NCBI RefSeq assembly: GCF_030413175.1
Contig: NZ_CP129212.1
Span: 1,054,001-1,118,000, forward strand
Source: Bradyrhizobium roseum
Lineage (GTDB): Bacteria > Pseudomonadota > Alphaproteobacteria > Rhizobiales > Xanthobacteraceae
Reading direction: 5' to 3'
DNA length: 64,000 nucleotides
Made by a program: the position numbers and the translations under genes. The notes under the pieces were generated by a model, which saw only the letters and a program-made list of their open reading frames with translations, ran no database searches and was not told the DNA's origin. Positions 17,074 to 26,379 of this stretch are shown here, one piece after another (the first letter of the stretch is position 1; each line of letters begins with the position of its first letter).

Positions 17074-17445
17074 TTACCTGCGCCAGGTCAAGCCGATCAG
17101 GAAGCCGAGGCCGAGCGCGATTCCGACGGTCGCCAGCGGCCGCTCGGTGATGGCGTCTTCCAGCGTCTCGCCGATCGAAGATGCGGCGTCGTGGGCGGCA
17201 TCCATCATGGCGCTGCCGCGCTCGGACATGTCGTCCACCGCATGCTCCGCGTTGGCGCGAACTTGGCTGTAGCCGCGCTGCGCCTGCTTGGTGGCAGTGC
17301 CGGCAAAGCTGTTGATGGCGTCGGTGATCTGGTCGGTGAGGGCTGCGATATCGTTTTTCACGGCGTTGACTTTCTTTTCGAGGCGTTCTTGGGAGGCTTT
17401 GTCCGTCAGATTTTTCGTTGCGGCTTCGCCATTGGTCATCGACAT
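17074..17445 (-). CDS. DUF883 (ElaB/YqjD-like) membrane-anchored protein
   Basis: A 123-residue protein of the YqjD/ElaB group. A long amphipathic helix ('LEKKVNAVKNDIAALTDQITDAINSF') is followed by a single C-terminal membrane segment with a glycine zipper ('PLATVGIALGLGFLIGLTW'). E. coli relatives are stationary-phase membrane proteins that can bind ribosomes. It is probably cotranscribed with the downstream holin-like gene. Confidence 0.8.
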   Translation of the reverse strand: MSMTNGEAATKNLTDKASQERLEKKVNAVKNDIAALTDQITDAINSFAGTATKQAQRGYSQVRANAEHAVDDMSERGSAMMDAAHDAASSIGETLEDAITERPLATVGIALGLGFLIGLTWRR

Positions 17446-17517
17446 CGAAAGCTCCCGGGTGTCGATTTACGTGGTGAACAAACGCCCCGTGGGGAGGGAA
17501 GTTCCATATGGGGCCCG

Positions 17518-18705
17518 TTAAGCTTCGGGAAGTTGCGGCGCATCCGACGGCATCAGATGCTCCTTCACGACCAGTGCGACAATCAGCAGTGGCGACGACA
17601 GGAACGCGCCCATCGGTCCCCAAAGCCAGGTCCAGAACGCGAGCGCGATGAAGACGGCGAGCGCGTTGAGCGCCAGTCGGCGGCCGACGATCATCGGCGT
17701 GAGGAAATGGCCTTCCAGAAACGTCATCAGCGCGAACAGCGCCGGTGCGAGCAGTCCGGCGCCGACGCTCTGGAACGCGACCTGGCCGACCACCACCAGC
17801 ACGGCGAACATCGCCACCGGGCCGATGATCGGGATGAAATTCAGCACCGCCGCCAGCGCGCCGAGCCCGGCTGGGTTGGGCATGCCCGTGACCGCGCAAA
17901 TCACGCCGGTGGCGACGCCGACGCCGACATTGATCATCGTCACCATGAGGAGGTAGTTGCCGAGATGCTCTTCGATCTCGTTGAGCATGCGCAGCGTCCG
18001 CAGCCGCGCCGTGCGCTCGGCGAAATTCATGATGAAGGCCCGCCGCAGGTCGCGCCAGCTCGCGATGAACAGGATCAGCGTCGCCACGAACAGCAGGAAC
18101 TCGGCAAAGGTCGGCGACAGGAATTCAAGCGTCGGCTGCACCCAGTCGAACTTCGGCATATGGAATGTCGAGATCGTGCCGGGGCCGCCGATCATGCTCT
18201 GCAACTCCTGCCAGAGCGCCAGCGGCCGGTCGAACACGTGCAGCTTCTCTTTCAACAGCGCGCCAAGTTCGGGAAGCCTGCTGCTCCATTCCATCGCGGG
18301 CGAGGCGATCAGGCCGATCATGAAGGTGGCGCCGGCGCCGGTCGCAGTCACGAGCAGCACGGCGGCGACCGGACGCGGAATCCGGTAGCGTTCGAGGAAG
18401 CCTGCGGCCGGCGACAGCATGGTGCCGACGATGAAAGCCATCGTCATCGGCAGGAAAAACGCCTTGGCCAGATAAAGACCGGCGATGATGCAGATGATCA
18501 GCAGGCCGACAAGGGCGATCGCCACCACCTCGGTGCGGCGGATGACCGGCGGCAATTCGCCCTTGGCGTCGGGGACAGGCGTGCCTTCGTGCGCCGTCGG
18601 AAGCTGGCGTTCGCCGGGTAGCGGTTTTGAGGACGCAGACTTGGTTGCCGCAGGTTTGGTCATCGACAGCTTGGCGGGCGCGGGCTTGGTCGGAATGACG
18701 CTCAC
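17518..18705 (-). CDS. AI-2E family transporter (PerM-like)
   Basis: A 395-residue inner-membrane protein with about eight hydrophobic segments. Two N-terminal helices are followed by a large soluble loop (about residues 125-215) and then 'GALAAVLNFIPIIGP' and 'EGHFLTPMIVGRRLALNALAVFIAL', the conserved features of the AI-2E/PerM family. Substrates vary (AI-2, Na+/H+, others), so none is claimed. I prefer the GTG at 18705 (VSVIPTKPAP) because ggggaag sits five bases upstream. The frame is open to a GTG at 18813. The Lys/Pro-rich N-terminus is cytosolic. Confidence 0.85.
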   Translation of the reverse strand: MSVIPTKPAPAKLSMTKPAATKSASSKPLPGERQLPTAHEGTPVPDAKGELPPVIRRTEVVAIALVGLLIICIIAGLYLAKAFFLPMTMAFIVGTMLSPAAGFLERYRIPRPVAAVLLVTATGAGATFMIGLIASPAMEWSSRLPELGALLKEKLHVFDRPLALWQELQSMIGGPGTISTFHMPKFDWVQPTLEFLSPTFAEFLLFVATLILFIASWRDLRRAFIMNFAERTARLRTLRMLNEIEEHLGNYLLMVTMINVGVGVATGVICAVTGMPNPAGLGALAAVLNFIPIIGPVAMFAVLVVVGQVAFQSVGAGLLAPALFALMTFLEGHFLTPMIVGRRLALNALAVFIALAFWTWLWGPMGAFLSSPLLIVALVVKEHLMPSDAPQLPEA

Positions 18706-18917
18706 AATGGCTTCCCCCGCCGACGATGACACGGCAAACGCGATGTCGCGGACCGGACTCGCACCATAACGTCGTGGCCGTCGTCGGGTTCCATCTACAG
18801 AAAGCTGCGTCACACCCTGTGTTCGTGCGCCACGGCGCGGCCCCGGAACCGCCGGCCGGTGGCCGCGTTTCTTTCAGCAGAGCATCACGCGATGCGCATC
18901 TCCAGCGGGGCACTCCC

Positions 18918-19679
18918 ATGACACAGTTTTCAGATCGCCGGCCTTTGTCGCGCATGGCTAGCGCGCTTGTCATCGTCAGCGCCGTGTTGCTGGCGCCACT
19001 GATGATGTCGGGCGCGGCAAACGCGCAGTCGCTTGGCTATGCTGCGACGGCGCCGGACGGCTATCCGGCCGACGAGGTGATCGCGTCCGATGAAAACGCA
19101 ACGCCGGAGCGGCTTCGCCGCGCCGTGGTCTCGTTCAGCACCGCCGAGGCGCCGGGCACCATCGTCATCGATACCGCAAACACCACGCTGTACTACGTGC
19201 TCGGCCAGGGCCGCGCCATCCGTTACGGCGTCGGCGTCGGCCGCGACGGCTTTACTTGGTCCGGCGTGCAGAGCGTCAGCCGCAAGGCGGAATGGCCGGA
19301 CTGGCATCCGCCGGCCGAGATGATCGCCCGCCAGCCCTATCTGCCGCGCTTCATGGCCGGCGGTCCGGGCAATCCGCTCGGCGCCCGCGCTTTGTATCTC
19401 GGCAGCAGCGTCTACCGGATTCACGGCACCAACGATCCCTCGACGATCGGAAAGTTCGTCTCGTCCGGCTGCATCCGCCTGACCAATGAGGATGTCACCG
19501 ATCTGTTCGGCCGCGTCGATGTCGGCGCCAAGGTCGTGGTACTTCCGAAGCGTGCGCCTGTGATGGCGCGCGGCGACGACGGCAGGACCGCTCGTCCGGC
19601 CGCCATGTACCCGCGTCCGGTGGCGGCTGCGCCCACGGGCCGGCAGGCGATGAACCTGACGGCGTCGCGGCTCAACTGA
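18918..19679 (+). CDS. L,D-transpeptidase (YkuD domain)
   Basis: A 253-residue exported enzyme that cross-links peptidoglycan or anchors proteins to it. A signal/anchor (about residues 10-37) precedes a YkuD domain from about residue 75 ('IVIDTANTTLYYVLGQGRAIRYGVGVGRDGF'). The catalytic motif HGTNDPST...SSGCIRLTNEDVTDLF has the nucleophilic Cys near residue 190. I start at the ATG at 18918, since the earlier frame overlaps the divergent transporter's 5' region. The C-terminal tail is Arg/Pro/Ala-rich. Confidence 0.9.
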   Translation: MTQFSDRRPLSRMASALVIVSAVLLAPLMMSGAANAQSLGYAATAPDGYPADEVIASDENATPERLRRAVVSFSTAEAPGTIVIDTANTTLYYVLGQGRAIRYGVGVGRDGFTWSGVQSVSRKAEWPDWHPPAEMIARQPYLPRFMAGGPGNPLGARALYLGSSVYRIHGTNDPSTIGKFVSSGCIRLTNEDVTDLFGRVDVGAKVVVLPKRAPVMARGDDGRTARPAAMYPRPVAAAPTGRQAMNLTASRLN

Positions 19680-19722
19680 CGATCAGCTGAAGGTACGCGT
19701 TGTGTTGCAGAGGAGTGATCGG

Positions 19723-20367
19723 ATGCGATCCGGAAAAAGATGGGCGGCGGCTGCGCTGCTCGGCGCCTGCGCACTGGCGCCCGCCGCGCAGGCCCAGGAT
19801 TTCTTCTCGCAAATGTTCGGCGGCGCCCGGCCGCGCCATCAGCCCTACATCTCGATGCCGTTCAGCGACGAGGGCGAGGTCCAAGGTCGCGCCTATGCGC
19901 CGCGCGGCGAAGGGCGCGTTCGCTATAGCGGCGGAGGCGGTCAGGCGTTTTGCGTGCGGACCTGCGACGGGCGTTATTTCCCGGTCTCCGGATCTGACAA
20001 TGCGAGCCGCGCGGCAAGCTGCAACAGCTTCTGTCCGGCGAGCGAAACCAAGGTATTTTCCGGCAGCAATATCGACAATGCGACCGCCGACAACGGAAAG
20101 TCCTATTCGGATTTGCCGAACGCGTTCCGCTTTCGCAACGAGCTCGTGAGCGGCTGCACCTGTAACGGCAAGGACCAGATCGGTCTCGCGCCGGTCAAGA
20201 TCGAGAACGACCCGACGCTGCGCAAGGGCGACATCGTCGCCGGCGACAACGGCCTGCTGGTCGCCGGCCGCAGCGCCGACCGTCGCGGCGCAGAAGTGAA
20301 TTTCTCGCCGGCTTCCGAAAAAGTCAGCGCCAGATACAGCCGCGTGCCGGTCGTGGCTCGGGAGTAA
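19723..20367 (+). CDS. DUF2865 domain-containing exported protein
   Basis: A 214-residue protein with a Sec signal (residues 1-24, ending AQA). The DUF2865 signature is 'FCVRTCDGRYFPVSG' near residue 75, followed by 'SCNSFCPASETKVFSG' and 'GCTCNGKDQIGL'. These conserved cysteine pairs suggest a disulfide-stabilised periplasmic domain. The family is common in Bradyrhizobium and relatives and has no known function. An aggag ribosome site lies nine bases before the ATG at 19723. It may be cotranscribed with the L,D-transpeptidase gene 43 bp upstream, hinting at a cell-envelope role. Confidence 0.8.
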   Translation: MRSGKRWAAAALLGACALAPAAQAQDFFSQMFGGARPRHQPYISMPFSDEGEVQGRAYAPRGEGRVRYSGGGGQAFCVRTCDGRYFPVSGSDNASRAASCNSFCPASETKVFSGSNIDNATADNGKSYSDLPNAFRFRNELVSGCTCNGKDQIGLAPVKIENDPTLRKGDIVAGDNGLLVAGRSADRRGAEVNFSPASEKVSARYSRVPVVARE

Positions 20368-20519
20368 ACACACGAAATACGTAGCGACAACTGGCTGATC
20401 CAGCCTACGAATTTATCCATTCCATGTATTCGGTTCCGGTTTGGGGAACTTTAGTTGACCCGCGCGGTTCTCAACGCATGCTCTGAGTTAGTCAGACGTC
20501 GCAAGCAAAGGGGCCCCCC

Positions 20520-20681
20520 GTGTCGGTACTCATCGGTATTCTGATCACCTTCCTCGTTATCGTTCTGGTGCTCTATTTGATCAACATGCTGCCGCTCGAC
20601 GGCCGCGCCAAGCAGATCGCCCGCGTGGTCGTCATCATCATCGGCATCATTTCGCTGCTGAAATATCTCGCGGTATTCTAG
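20520..20681 (+). CDS. Small two-helix membrane protein (Thivi_2564-like)
   Basis: A 53-residue protein from a GTG start. Two hydrophobic helices ('LIGILITFLVIVLVLYLINML' and 'IARVVVIIIGIISLLKYL') are separated by a short 'PLDGRAKQ' turn. The turn and the second helix match small conserved membrane proteins annotated as Thivi_2564 family. It is too short for a standard ORF scan but ends just before a strong terminator, which supports expression. Function unknown. Confidence 0.65.
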   Translation: MSVLIGILITFLVIVLVLYLINMLPLDGRAKQIARVVVIIIGIISLLKYLAVF

Positions 20682-20714
20682 GCGCGATCCGAAAAAGACC
20701 GTTCGATCCCAATG

Positions 20715-20743
20715 AAAAAGCCCCGGCCGAGGCCGGGGCTTTT
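20715..20743. terminator. Bidirectional intrinsic terminator
   Basis: AAAAGCCCCGGCC and its exact complement GGCCGGGGCTTTT surround a 3-nt loop. It lies between the converging small membrane gene and csbD-like gene and can end transcription from both sides. Confidence 0.8.
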
Positions 20744-20763
20744 GAAGTTCGGAAAGACGAAAC

Positions 20764-20964
20764 TTACTTCAAGGTGCCGAACCAGTCGTCGACGTCCTTG
20801 CGGATCTGGTCCTTGGCAAAACCGTAGCGCTGCTGCAGCTTGCCTTCGAGCTGTTCGCGGCGGCCCTCGATGACGTTGAGGTCGTCATCGGTGAGCTTGC
20901 CCCACTTCTCCTTGGCGGAACCCTTTAACTGCTTCCAGTTGCCTTCAACCCTGTTCCAATCCAT
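20764..20964 (-). CDS. CsbD family stress-response protein
   Basis: A 66-residue CsbD-like protein (MDWNRVEGNWKQLKGSAKEKWGKLTDDDLNVIEG...), a small soluble helical family induced by general stress in many bacteria. There are two ATG codons, at 20970 and 20964. The ribosome site gagggag directly abuts the first and lies six bases before the second, so 20964 is the better start. Confidence 0.88.
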   Translation of the reverse strand: MDWNRVEGNWKQLKGSAKEKWGKLTDDDLNVIEGRREQLEGKLQQRYGFAKDQIRKDVDDWFGTLK

Positions 20965-21073
20965 GTCCATCTCCCTCTGTGTTTGAGATGGACCATCAAC
21001 GGGGAAGCGCCGCAGGCGTTCCAGCGAGAAACCGCGGCATCTTGAACCGCGGCATCCGGGCAGATCCGCTGGT

Positions 21074-23236
21074 TCAGCCCGCCGCCTTCGCCTCGCGGCG
21101 GCGCGCGGTGAGGATGTATTCGGTGTAGCCGTTCGGCTGTTCGCGGCCCTTGAACACGAGGTCGCAGGCGGCCTGGAACGCGACACCGTCGAACGACGGC
21201 GCCATCGGCTTGTAGAGGGCGTCGCCGGCATTCTGCTTGTCGACCACGACCGCCATGCGCTTCAGCGATTCCATCACCTGGTCCTTGCTGACCACGCCAT
21301 GCGCCAGCCAGTTCGCCAGATGCTGGCTGGAGATGCGCAGCGTCGCACGGTCTTCCATCAGGCCGACATCGTGGATGTCGGGCACCTTGGAGCAGCCGAC
21401 GCCCTGGTCGATCCAGCGCACGACATAGCCGAGAATGCCCTGGCAGTTGTTGTCGATCTCCTGCTTGACGTCGTCAGGCGCCCAGTTCGACTGCGACACC
21501 GGGATGGTGAGGATGTCGGACAGCTTTGCACGCTGGCCACCCTTCGCTAGTTCTTCCTGGCGGGCCTGCACATTGACCTGGTGGTAATGCAGCGCGTGCA
21601 GCGTCGCGGCGGTGGGCGAGGGCACCCACGCCGTGGTGGCGCCGGCCTGCGGATGGCCGATCTTTTGAGTGAGCATGTCCGCCATCTTGTCGGGCGCCGC
21701 CCACATGCCCTTGCCGATCTGGGCATGGCCGGGCAGGCCGTCGATCAGGCCCATGTCGACGTTCCAGTCCTCATAGGCCTTGATCCAGGGCTGCGCCTTC
21801 ATGTCGTTCTTGCGGATCATCGGCCCGGCCTCCATCGAGGTGTGAATCTCGTCGCCGGTGCGGTCGAGGAAGCCGGTGTTGATGAAGCAGATGCGCTTCG
21901 ATGCGTTCTGGATGCAGGCCTTGAGGTTGACCGTGGTGCGGCGCTCCTCGTCCATGATGCCGACCTTCATGGTGTTCTCCGGCAGGCCGAGCAGCTTCTC
22001 GACGTCGCCGAACAATTCACAGGTCAGCGCGACCTCGTCGGGACCGTGCATCTTCGGCTTGACGATGTAGACCGAGCCGGTGCGGCTGTTCCTGGTTTTC
22101 GAAGAACCCTTCAGATCGTGGATCGCGAGCAGGCCGGCGACGGCGGCGTCCAGCAGACCTTCGGGAATCTCCTCGCCCTTCTCGTCCAGCACTGCGTCGG
22201 TAAACATGTGATGGCCGACATTGCGCATCAGCAGAAGGCTACGTCCGTGCAGCTTCAGCTCCTTGCCGTCAGGCGTCGTGTAGACGCGATCGGGGTTGAG
22301 CGAACGCTTCAGCGTCTTGCCGCCCTTCTCGAAATCCGCCGAGAGCGTGCCGTCCATCAGGCCGAGCGTGTTGCGATACACCAGCACCTTGTCCTCGGCG
22401 TCGACGGCGGCGACGGAATCTTCCATGTCGAGAATGGTGGAGACCGCCGATTCCAGGATCATATCGGCCACGCCGGCCGGATCGTCCTTGCCGATCGTAT
22501 GGGTGCGATCGATCTTGACGTCGACATGCATGCCGTTGTTGACGAGCAGGATTGAAGTCGGTGACGCGGCGTCGCCCTGGAAGCCTGCGAACTGCGACGC
22601 ATTCTTCAACGCCGTCGCGTTACCGCTCTTCAGCTTCGCGGAAAGCTGGCCCGCGATGACGCTGTAGGAGGTCACGTCGGTATGACTGCCGGTGGCGAGC
22701 GGCACGGCGGCGTCGAGGAACGCCTTGGCCTTGGCGATCACCTTGTCGCCGCGCGCCTTGTCAAAACCCTTGCCGGTTTCGCTCGGGTCATGCGGGATCG
22801 CGTCGGTGCCGTAGAAGGCGTCATAGAGCGAGCCCCAGCGCGCATTCGCCGCATTCAGCGCGTAGCGCGCGTTGGTGAGGGGAACGACGAGCTGCGGCCC
22901 GCAGATCTTGCCGATTTCCTCGTCGACATTGGATGTCTCGACCTTCTGTGTCGCGGGCTCCGGCAGCAGGTAGCCGATTTCCTTGAGGAACGCCGTGTAG
23001 GCGTTCATGTCGAACGTCTTGCCCTGGTTGGCGCGATGCCAGCCATCGATCTTGGTCTGCAGCGCGTCGCGGAAGGCGAGCAGCTCGCGGTTTTTCGGCC
23101 CCAGCTTCTTGATGATGGCGGCGACGCCGGCCCAAAACGCATCGGGCGAAATCCCGGTCTTGGGGGCCGCCTCCTTGGCGATGAAATCGAACAGGACAGG
23201 GGCGATCTTCAATCCGTGGGCATCGACACGATTCAT
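21074..23236 (-). CDS. glcB: Malate synthase G
   Basis: A 720-residue cytosolic enzyme that condenses glyoxylate with acetyl-CoA to malate, the second step of the glyoxylate bypass. Length and motifs fit the monomeric G isoform: '[14 protein letters not shown]' (acidic Mg2+ site), '[22 protein letters not shown]' (catalytic loop), '[18 protein letters not shown]' and the C-terminal '[17 protein letters not shown]'. No isocitrate lyase gene is in the window. It is monocistronic by spacing, with csbD-like downstream. Confidence 0.97.
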   Translation of the reverse strand: MNRVDAHGLKIAPVLFDFIAKEAAPKTGISPDAFWAGVAAIIKKLGPKNRELLAFRDALQTKIDGWHRANQGKTFDMNAYTAFLKEIGYLLPEPATQKVETSNVDEEIGKICGPQLVVPLTNARYALNAANARWGSLYDAFYGTDAIPHDPSETGKGFDKARGDKVIAKAKAFLDAAVPLATGSHTDVTSYSVIAGQLSAKLKSGNATALKNASQFAGFQGDAASPTSILLVNNGMHVDVKIDRTHTIGKDDPAGVADMILESAVSTILDMEDSVAAVDAEDKVLVYRNTLGLMDGTLSADFEKGGKTLKRSLNPDRVYTTPDGKELKLHGRSLLLMRNVGHHMFTDAVLDEKGEEIPEGLLDAAVAGLLAIHDLKGSSKTRNSRTGSVYIVKPKMHGPDEVALTCELFGDVEKLLGLPENTMKVGIMDEERRTTVNLKACIQNASKRICFINTGFLDRTGDEIHTSMEAGPMIRKNDMKAQPWIKAYEDWNVDMGLIDGLPGHAQIGKGMWAAPDKMADMLTQKIGHPQAGATTAWVPSPTAATLHALHYHQVNVQARQEELAKGGQRAKLSDILTIPVSQSNWAPDDVKQEIDNNCQGILGYVVRWIDQGVGCSKVPDIHDVGLMEDRATLRISSQHLANWLAHGVVSKDQVMESLKRMAVVVDKQNAGDALYKPMAPSFDGVAFQAACDLVFKGREQPNGYTEYILTARRREAKAAG

Positions 23237-23304
23237 GACGGGCTTTCTCGATGGAAATTGGCGTTGAAAGCTGCGCTTTTACGAAAAGCAGCAAAAACGC
23301 GCCA

Positions 23305-23330
23305 AAAAGGGCGGCGTTATCAGCCCTTTT
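23305..23330 (-). terminator. Intrinsic terminator of the cysD-cysNC operon
   Basis: AAAAGGGC and GCCCTTTT form an 8-bp stem with a 10-nt loop, and the minus-strand side ends in a T run. It lies about 40 bp past the cysNC stop. Confidence 0.65.
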
Positions 23331-23369
23331 AGCCCTAAAGCCGGGTCGATGAGAAGGCCCCAAAAAGGG

Positions 23370-25319
23370 TTAGATATTGGCCGCCAGATCCGCCACTTCG
23401 TCGAACAACACGCCGGTTTCCGCCAGCATCCGCCCGATCTCGTCGGTCGCATCCGAAACCGTCTTCGCCGAGGTGTCGATCCGCAATTCGCATTGGGCCG
23501 GTGGCTGGTAGTCGTTGGTAATGCCGGTGAACGACGGCAGCGTGCCGGCGCGCGCCTTGGCGTAGTGGCCCTTCGGGTCGCGGCTTTCGCAGACCTCGGC
23601 GGGGGCGGCGACGTGGATTTCGCGGAACGCGGTGTCGGCGATGCGGCGCGCCGCGGCGCGATCGGCGATCGCAGGCGATACCGCGGCCACGATGGCGATG
23701 TGGCCGTTACGCGCCAGGTGGGTGGCGACTTCGGCCAGCCGCCGGATGTTCTCACTGCGATCCTGCGGCGAGAAGCCGAGATCGTTGTTGAGGCCGGCGC
23801 GCAAGGTGTCGCCGTCCAGGAGAATCGGCGAGCCGCCGCGCGAAAACAGCCGGCGCTCCAGCGCGCGGGCCAGCGTCGACTTGCCTGAACCCGGCAGGCC
23901 GGTCAGCCAGATCACCGCGCCGTTGTGGCGATAGCGCGCCGAGCGTTCTTCTGGCCGCAGCGCGGATTCGACTGGCACGATGTCGACCGGCACGGCGCGC
24001 GCTCCGGCGTCGACCGACAGCACGAGGCCGCCGCCGGCGATGCGGCCGTTGACCTCGATCACCAGCCGTCCGGTGCGCGGATTGTCAGCGTAAGGATCGG
24101 CGGCGATCGGCTGCGCCAGCGAGATGTCGATTTCGCCGACATGGTTGCGCGCGATCGCCGTGGTTTCGGCATTGGAGAGTTCGCCGGGGTCGACTGCCTT
24201 TTCGATGGCGACGACGCTGGCGCGGCTTTCCCGCGTGCCGAGACGGATCAGGATCTGGTCGCCCTTCGACAGCGGCTTGTCGTGCAGCCAGAAGATCCGC
24301 GCGCGAATCCGTCGCGTGTCGCGCGGGGTGGCAACGGCATGCGCGATGACGTCGCCGCGCTCGATGAACAATTCACGGTCCAGCGTGATGCCGACCGAAC
24401 GGCCGGCACCATGGCTGCCGGCAAGCGGCGTCACCGGCCAGCTCTCGACGGTTTTGATCTTCGCGATCTTGCCGGCGGGCATGATGACGATTTCGTCGCC
24501 GGCCGAAAGTTGACCGGACTCGATGCGGCCCGCGACGATGCGACGGTCGTCGAATTTGTAGATCGCCTGCACCGGCAGCCGCAGCGCGAGCTGCTCCAGC
24601 GGCCGCGCCGGCTCGAGCGCATCTAGCGCTTCGACCACGGTCGGTCCCTGATACCAGGCGATCCGCGCTGTCAGTTCGGCTACGCCGTCGCCGTCGCGCG
24701 CGGAAATCGGGATCACCGCCGTGGGCGTCACGCCGAGGCCGGTCAGATGCGCCGATATCTCGTCGCTAATTTCCCTGAAACGCTCGCTGCCGAAATCGAC
24801 GCGGTCCATCTTGTTGACGACGACCGCGACCTGCTTGATTCCCAGCAGATGCAGCAGGTAGCCGTGCCGCCGGGTCTGGTCGCGCACGCCTTCCAGCGCA
24901 TCGATGATCAGCACCGCACCGTCGGCCTGCGAAGCGCCGGTGATCATGTTGCGCAAGAATTCGGCGTGGCCGGGGGCGTCGATCAGCACGACGTCGCGCG
25001 AGCGGGTGCGGAAGCGAATCTGCGTGGTGTCGATGGTGATGCCCTGGTCGCGCTCGGTCTGCAGCGCGTCGAGCAAGAACGACCATTCGAACGGCATGCC
25101 GCGTCGCGCACTGACTTCCTTCAGCATCTCCAGCTTGCCCTCAGGCAAACTACCCGTCTCGTGCAGCAGGCGGCCGACCAGGGTGGATTTGCCGTGATCG
25201 ACATGGCCGACGATGACGATGCGGACCTGCGGGCGGGTTGTGCCGTTTGGCATCGACGTGTCGCCGTTCGGCATGGCCGAAACGCTGGCGGGAAGGATCA
25301 CGTTCATGGCAACACTCAC
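23370..25319 (-). CDS. cysNC: Bifunctional sulfate adenylyltransferase subunit 1/adenylylsulfate kinase
   Basis: A 649-residue fusion. Residues about 30-440 are CysN, the GTPase that drives APS synthesis with CysD: G1 [10 protein letters not shown]3 DAPGH, G4 NKMD. Residues about 465-640 are CysC, the APS kinase that makes PAPS: P-loop GLPGSGKST and '[17 protein letters not shown]'. The same fusion is known as NodQ/CysNC in rhizobia. The start is GTG at 25319, with gaagga eight bases upstream; the ATG at 25307 is an alternative. It follows cysD by 12 bp in one operon. CysC is not needed for the APS reductase encoded nearby, so PAPS likely serves sulfotransfer (inference). Confidence 0.95.
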   Translation of the reverse strand: MSVAMNVILPASVSAMPNGDTSMPNGTTRPQVRIVIVGHVDHGKSTLVGRLLHETGSLPEGKLEMLKEVSARRGMPFEWSFLLDALQTERDQGITIDTTQIRFRTRSRDVVLIDAPGHAEFLRNMITGASQADGAVLIIDALEGVRDQTRRHGYLLHLLGIKQVAVVVNKMDRVDFGSERFREISDEISAHLTGLGVTPTAVIPISARDGDGVAELTARIAWYQGPTVVEALDALEPARPLEQLALRLPVQAIYKFDDRRIVAGRIESGQLSAGDEIVIMPAGKIAKIKTVESWPVTPLAGSHGAGRSVGITLDRELFIERGDVIAHAVATPRDTRRIRARIFWLHDKPLSKGDQILIRLGTRESRASVVAIEKAVDPGELSNAETTAIARNHVGEIDISLAQPIAADPYADNPRTGRLVIEVNGRIAGGGLVLSVDAGARAVPVDIVPVESALRPEERSARYRHNGAVIWLTGLPGSGKSTLARALERRLFSRGGSPILLDGDTLRAGLNNDLGFSPQDRSENIRRLAEVATHLARNGHIAIVAAVSPAIADRAAARRIADTAFREIHVAAPAEVCESRDPKGHYAKARAGTLPSFTGITNDYQPPAQCELRIDTSAKTVSDATDEIGRMLAETGVLFDEVADLAANI

Positions 25320-25331
25320 AGCAGATGTCCT

Positions 25332-26234
25332 TCAAAGATAGCCAGCGACACGCAGCCGCTCGAAGGCGTCTTCGGTCTCGTGATCGAGCGCGCGACCGGC
25401 GCGCTCCGGCACTCTGGTGCCGTCGAGTTCGATCAGGATTTCATCGATGCTCGAAGCGGTCGACGCCACCGGGTTGGTGATGTCCTGGTCGCCCAGCGAG
25501 CGATAGCGCTTGCCGTCCTTGGCCAGATACAGCGGGATGATCGGAATGTTTTCGCGCTTGGTATAGGCCCAGATGTCGGCCTCGGTCCAATGCAGGATCG
25601 GGTGCACGCGCAGATGCGCGCCCGGCGGCACCGAAGCGTTGAACTGATCCCAGAATTCCGGGGGCTGGTCCCGCACGTCCCAGCCGCCTTCGGTACCGCG
25701 CGGCGAAAACACGCGCTCCTTGGCGCGCGTCGCCTCTTCGTCGCGGCGGATACCGGCAATCAGTCCGTCAAAGCCATATTTGCCGAGCGCCCATTTCAGC
25801 CCCTCGGTCTTGCGGGCGGCGGAGCGCGCCGCCGGCGGCAGGGTCGGGTCGACGGCGTCGATCGGCGGGCAGGGCTCGACCTTAAGATCGAGTTCCCATT
25901 CCTTGCTGAAGCGATCGCGGAACGCATACATCTCGGGAAACTTCTTGCCGGTGTCGACATGCAGCGCCGGGAACGGCACGCGGCCGAAGAAGGCCTTTCG
26001 CGCCAGCCAGATCATCACGTTGGAGTCCTTGCCGAGCGACCAAAGCAGCGCCAGTTTCCTAAGCCGCGCAAAGGCCTCGCGCAGGATGTAGATGCTCTGC
26101 GCCTCGAGCTCGTCGAGGTGGTCCATTGAGGGGGGCAGCAGGGTCTCGCCCCGGTTTTTCGGCACGGAGGACGCCTCGCGCAGGGCTACCGGTTGCAACC
26201 CGTGACCGCCGGATTCACTGTTGAGAAGATGCAT
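25332..26234 (-). CDS. cysD: Sulfate adenylyltransferase subunit 2
   Basis: A 300-residue PAPS-reductase-fold subunit that adenylylates sulfate to APS with CysN. Conserved parts are 'LDELEAQSIYILREAF', the pyrophosphate loop 'LLWSLGKDSNVMIWLARKAF', 'HVDTGKKFPEMYAFRD', 'IRRDEEATRAKERVFSPR' and 'LRVHPILHWTEADIWAY'. I start at the ATG at 26234 (MHLLNSESG), preceded by aaggcgcagag. The upstream frame runs into the AT-rich promoter and is not coding. It is the first gene of the leftward sulfur operon. Confidence 0.94.
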   Translation of the reverse strand: MHLLNSESGGHGLQPVALREASSVPKNRGETLLPPSMDHLDELEAQSIYILREAFARLRKLALLWSLGKDSNVMIWLARKAFFGRVPFPALHVDTGKKFPEMYAFRDRFSKEWELDLKVEPCPPIDAVDPTLPPAARSAARKTEGLKWALGKYGFDGLIAGIRRDEEATRAKERVFSPRGTEGGWDVRDQPPEFWDQFNASVPPGAHLRVHPILHWTEADIWAYTKRENIPIIPLYLAKDGKRYRSLGDQDITNPVASTASSIDEILIELDGTRVPERAGRALDHETEDAFERLRVAGYL

Positions 26235-26290
26235 CTCTGCGCCTTGGACTTGGGAGAGGAAAAATTCTAAAGTTGCGCCGCAATAGAGAA

Positions 26291-26344
26291 GAAATAATTT
26301 TCTATTTATGGCCCTTGATCGAGACATAAATAGAAAATAATTTC
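26291..26344. promoter_or_regulatory. 54-bp near-perfect inverted repeat between divergent sulfur operons
   Basis: A 20-bp arm at 26291-26310 (GAAATAATTTTCTATTTATG) is repeated in inverted form at 26325-26344 with one mismatch, around a 14-bp spacer. It is strikingly AT-rich and fills the centre of the cysD/cysG intergenic region. It is probably a shared operator for sulfur control, and the regulator is not in the window. The binder could be a CysB-like LysR protein, but this is inference. Confidence 0.65.
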
Positions 26345-26379
26345 AGTCAACCCCCTCGTTGGGGGAAAGCGAGTGTCGG

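Noticed and set aside
16930..18621. 563-codon plus-strand frame rich in Arg, His and Asp
   Set aside because: It is antisense to the DUF883 and AI-2E transporter genes, has the composition of a GC-rich shadow frame, and carries no domain.
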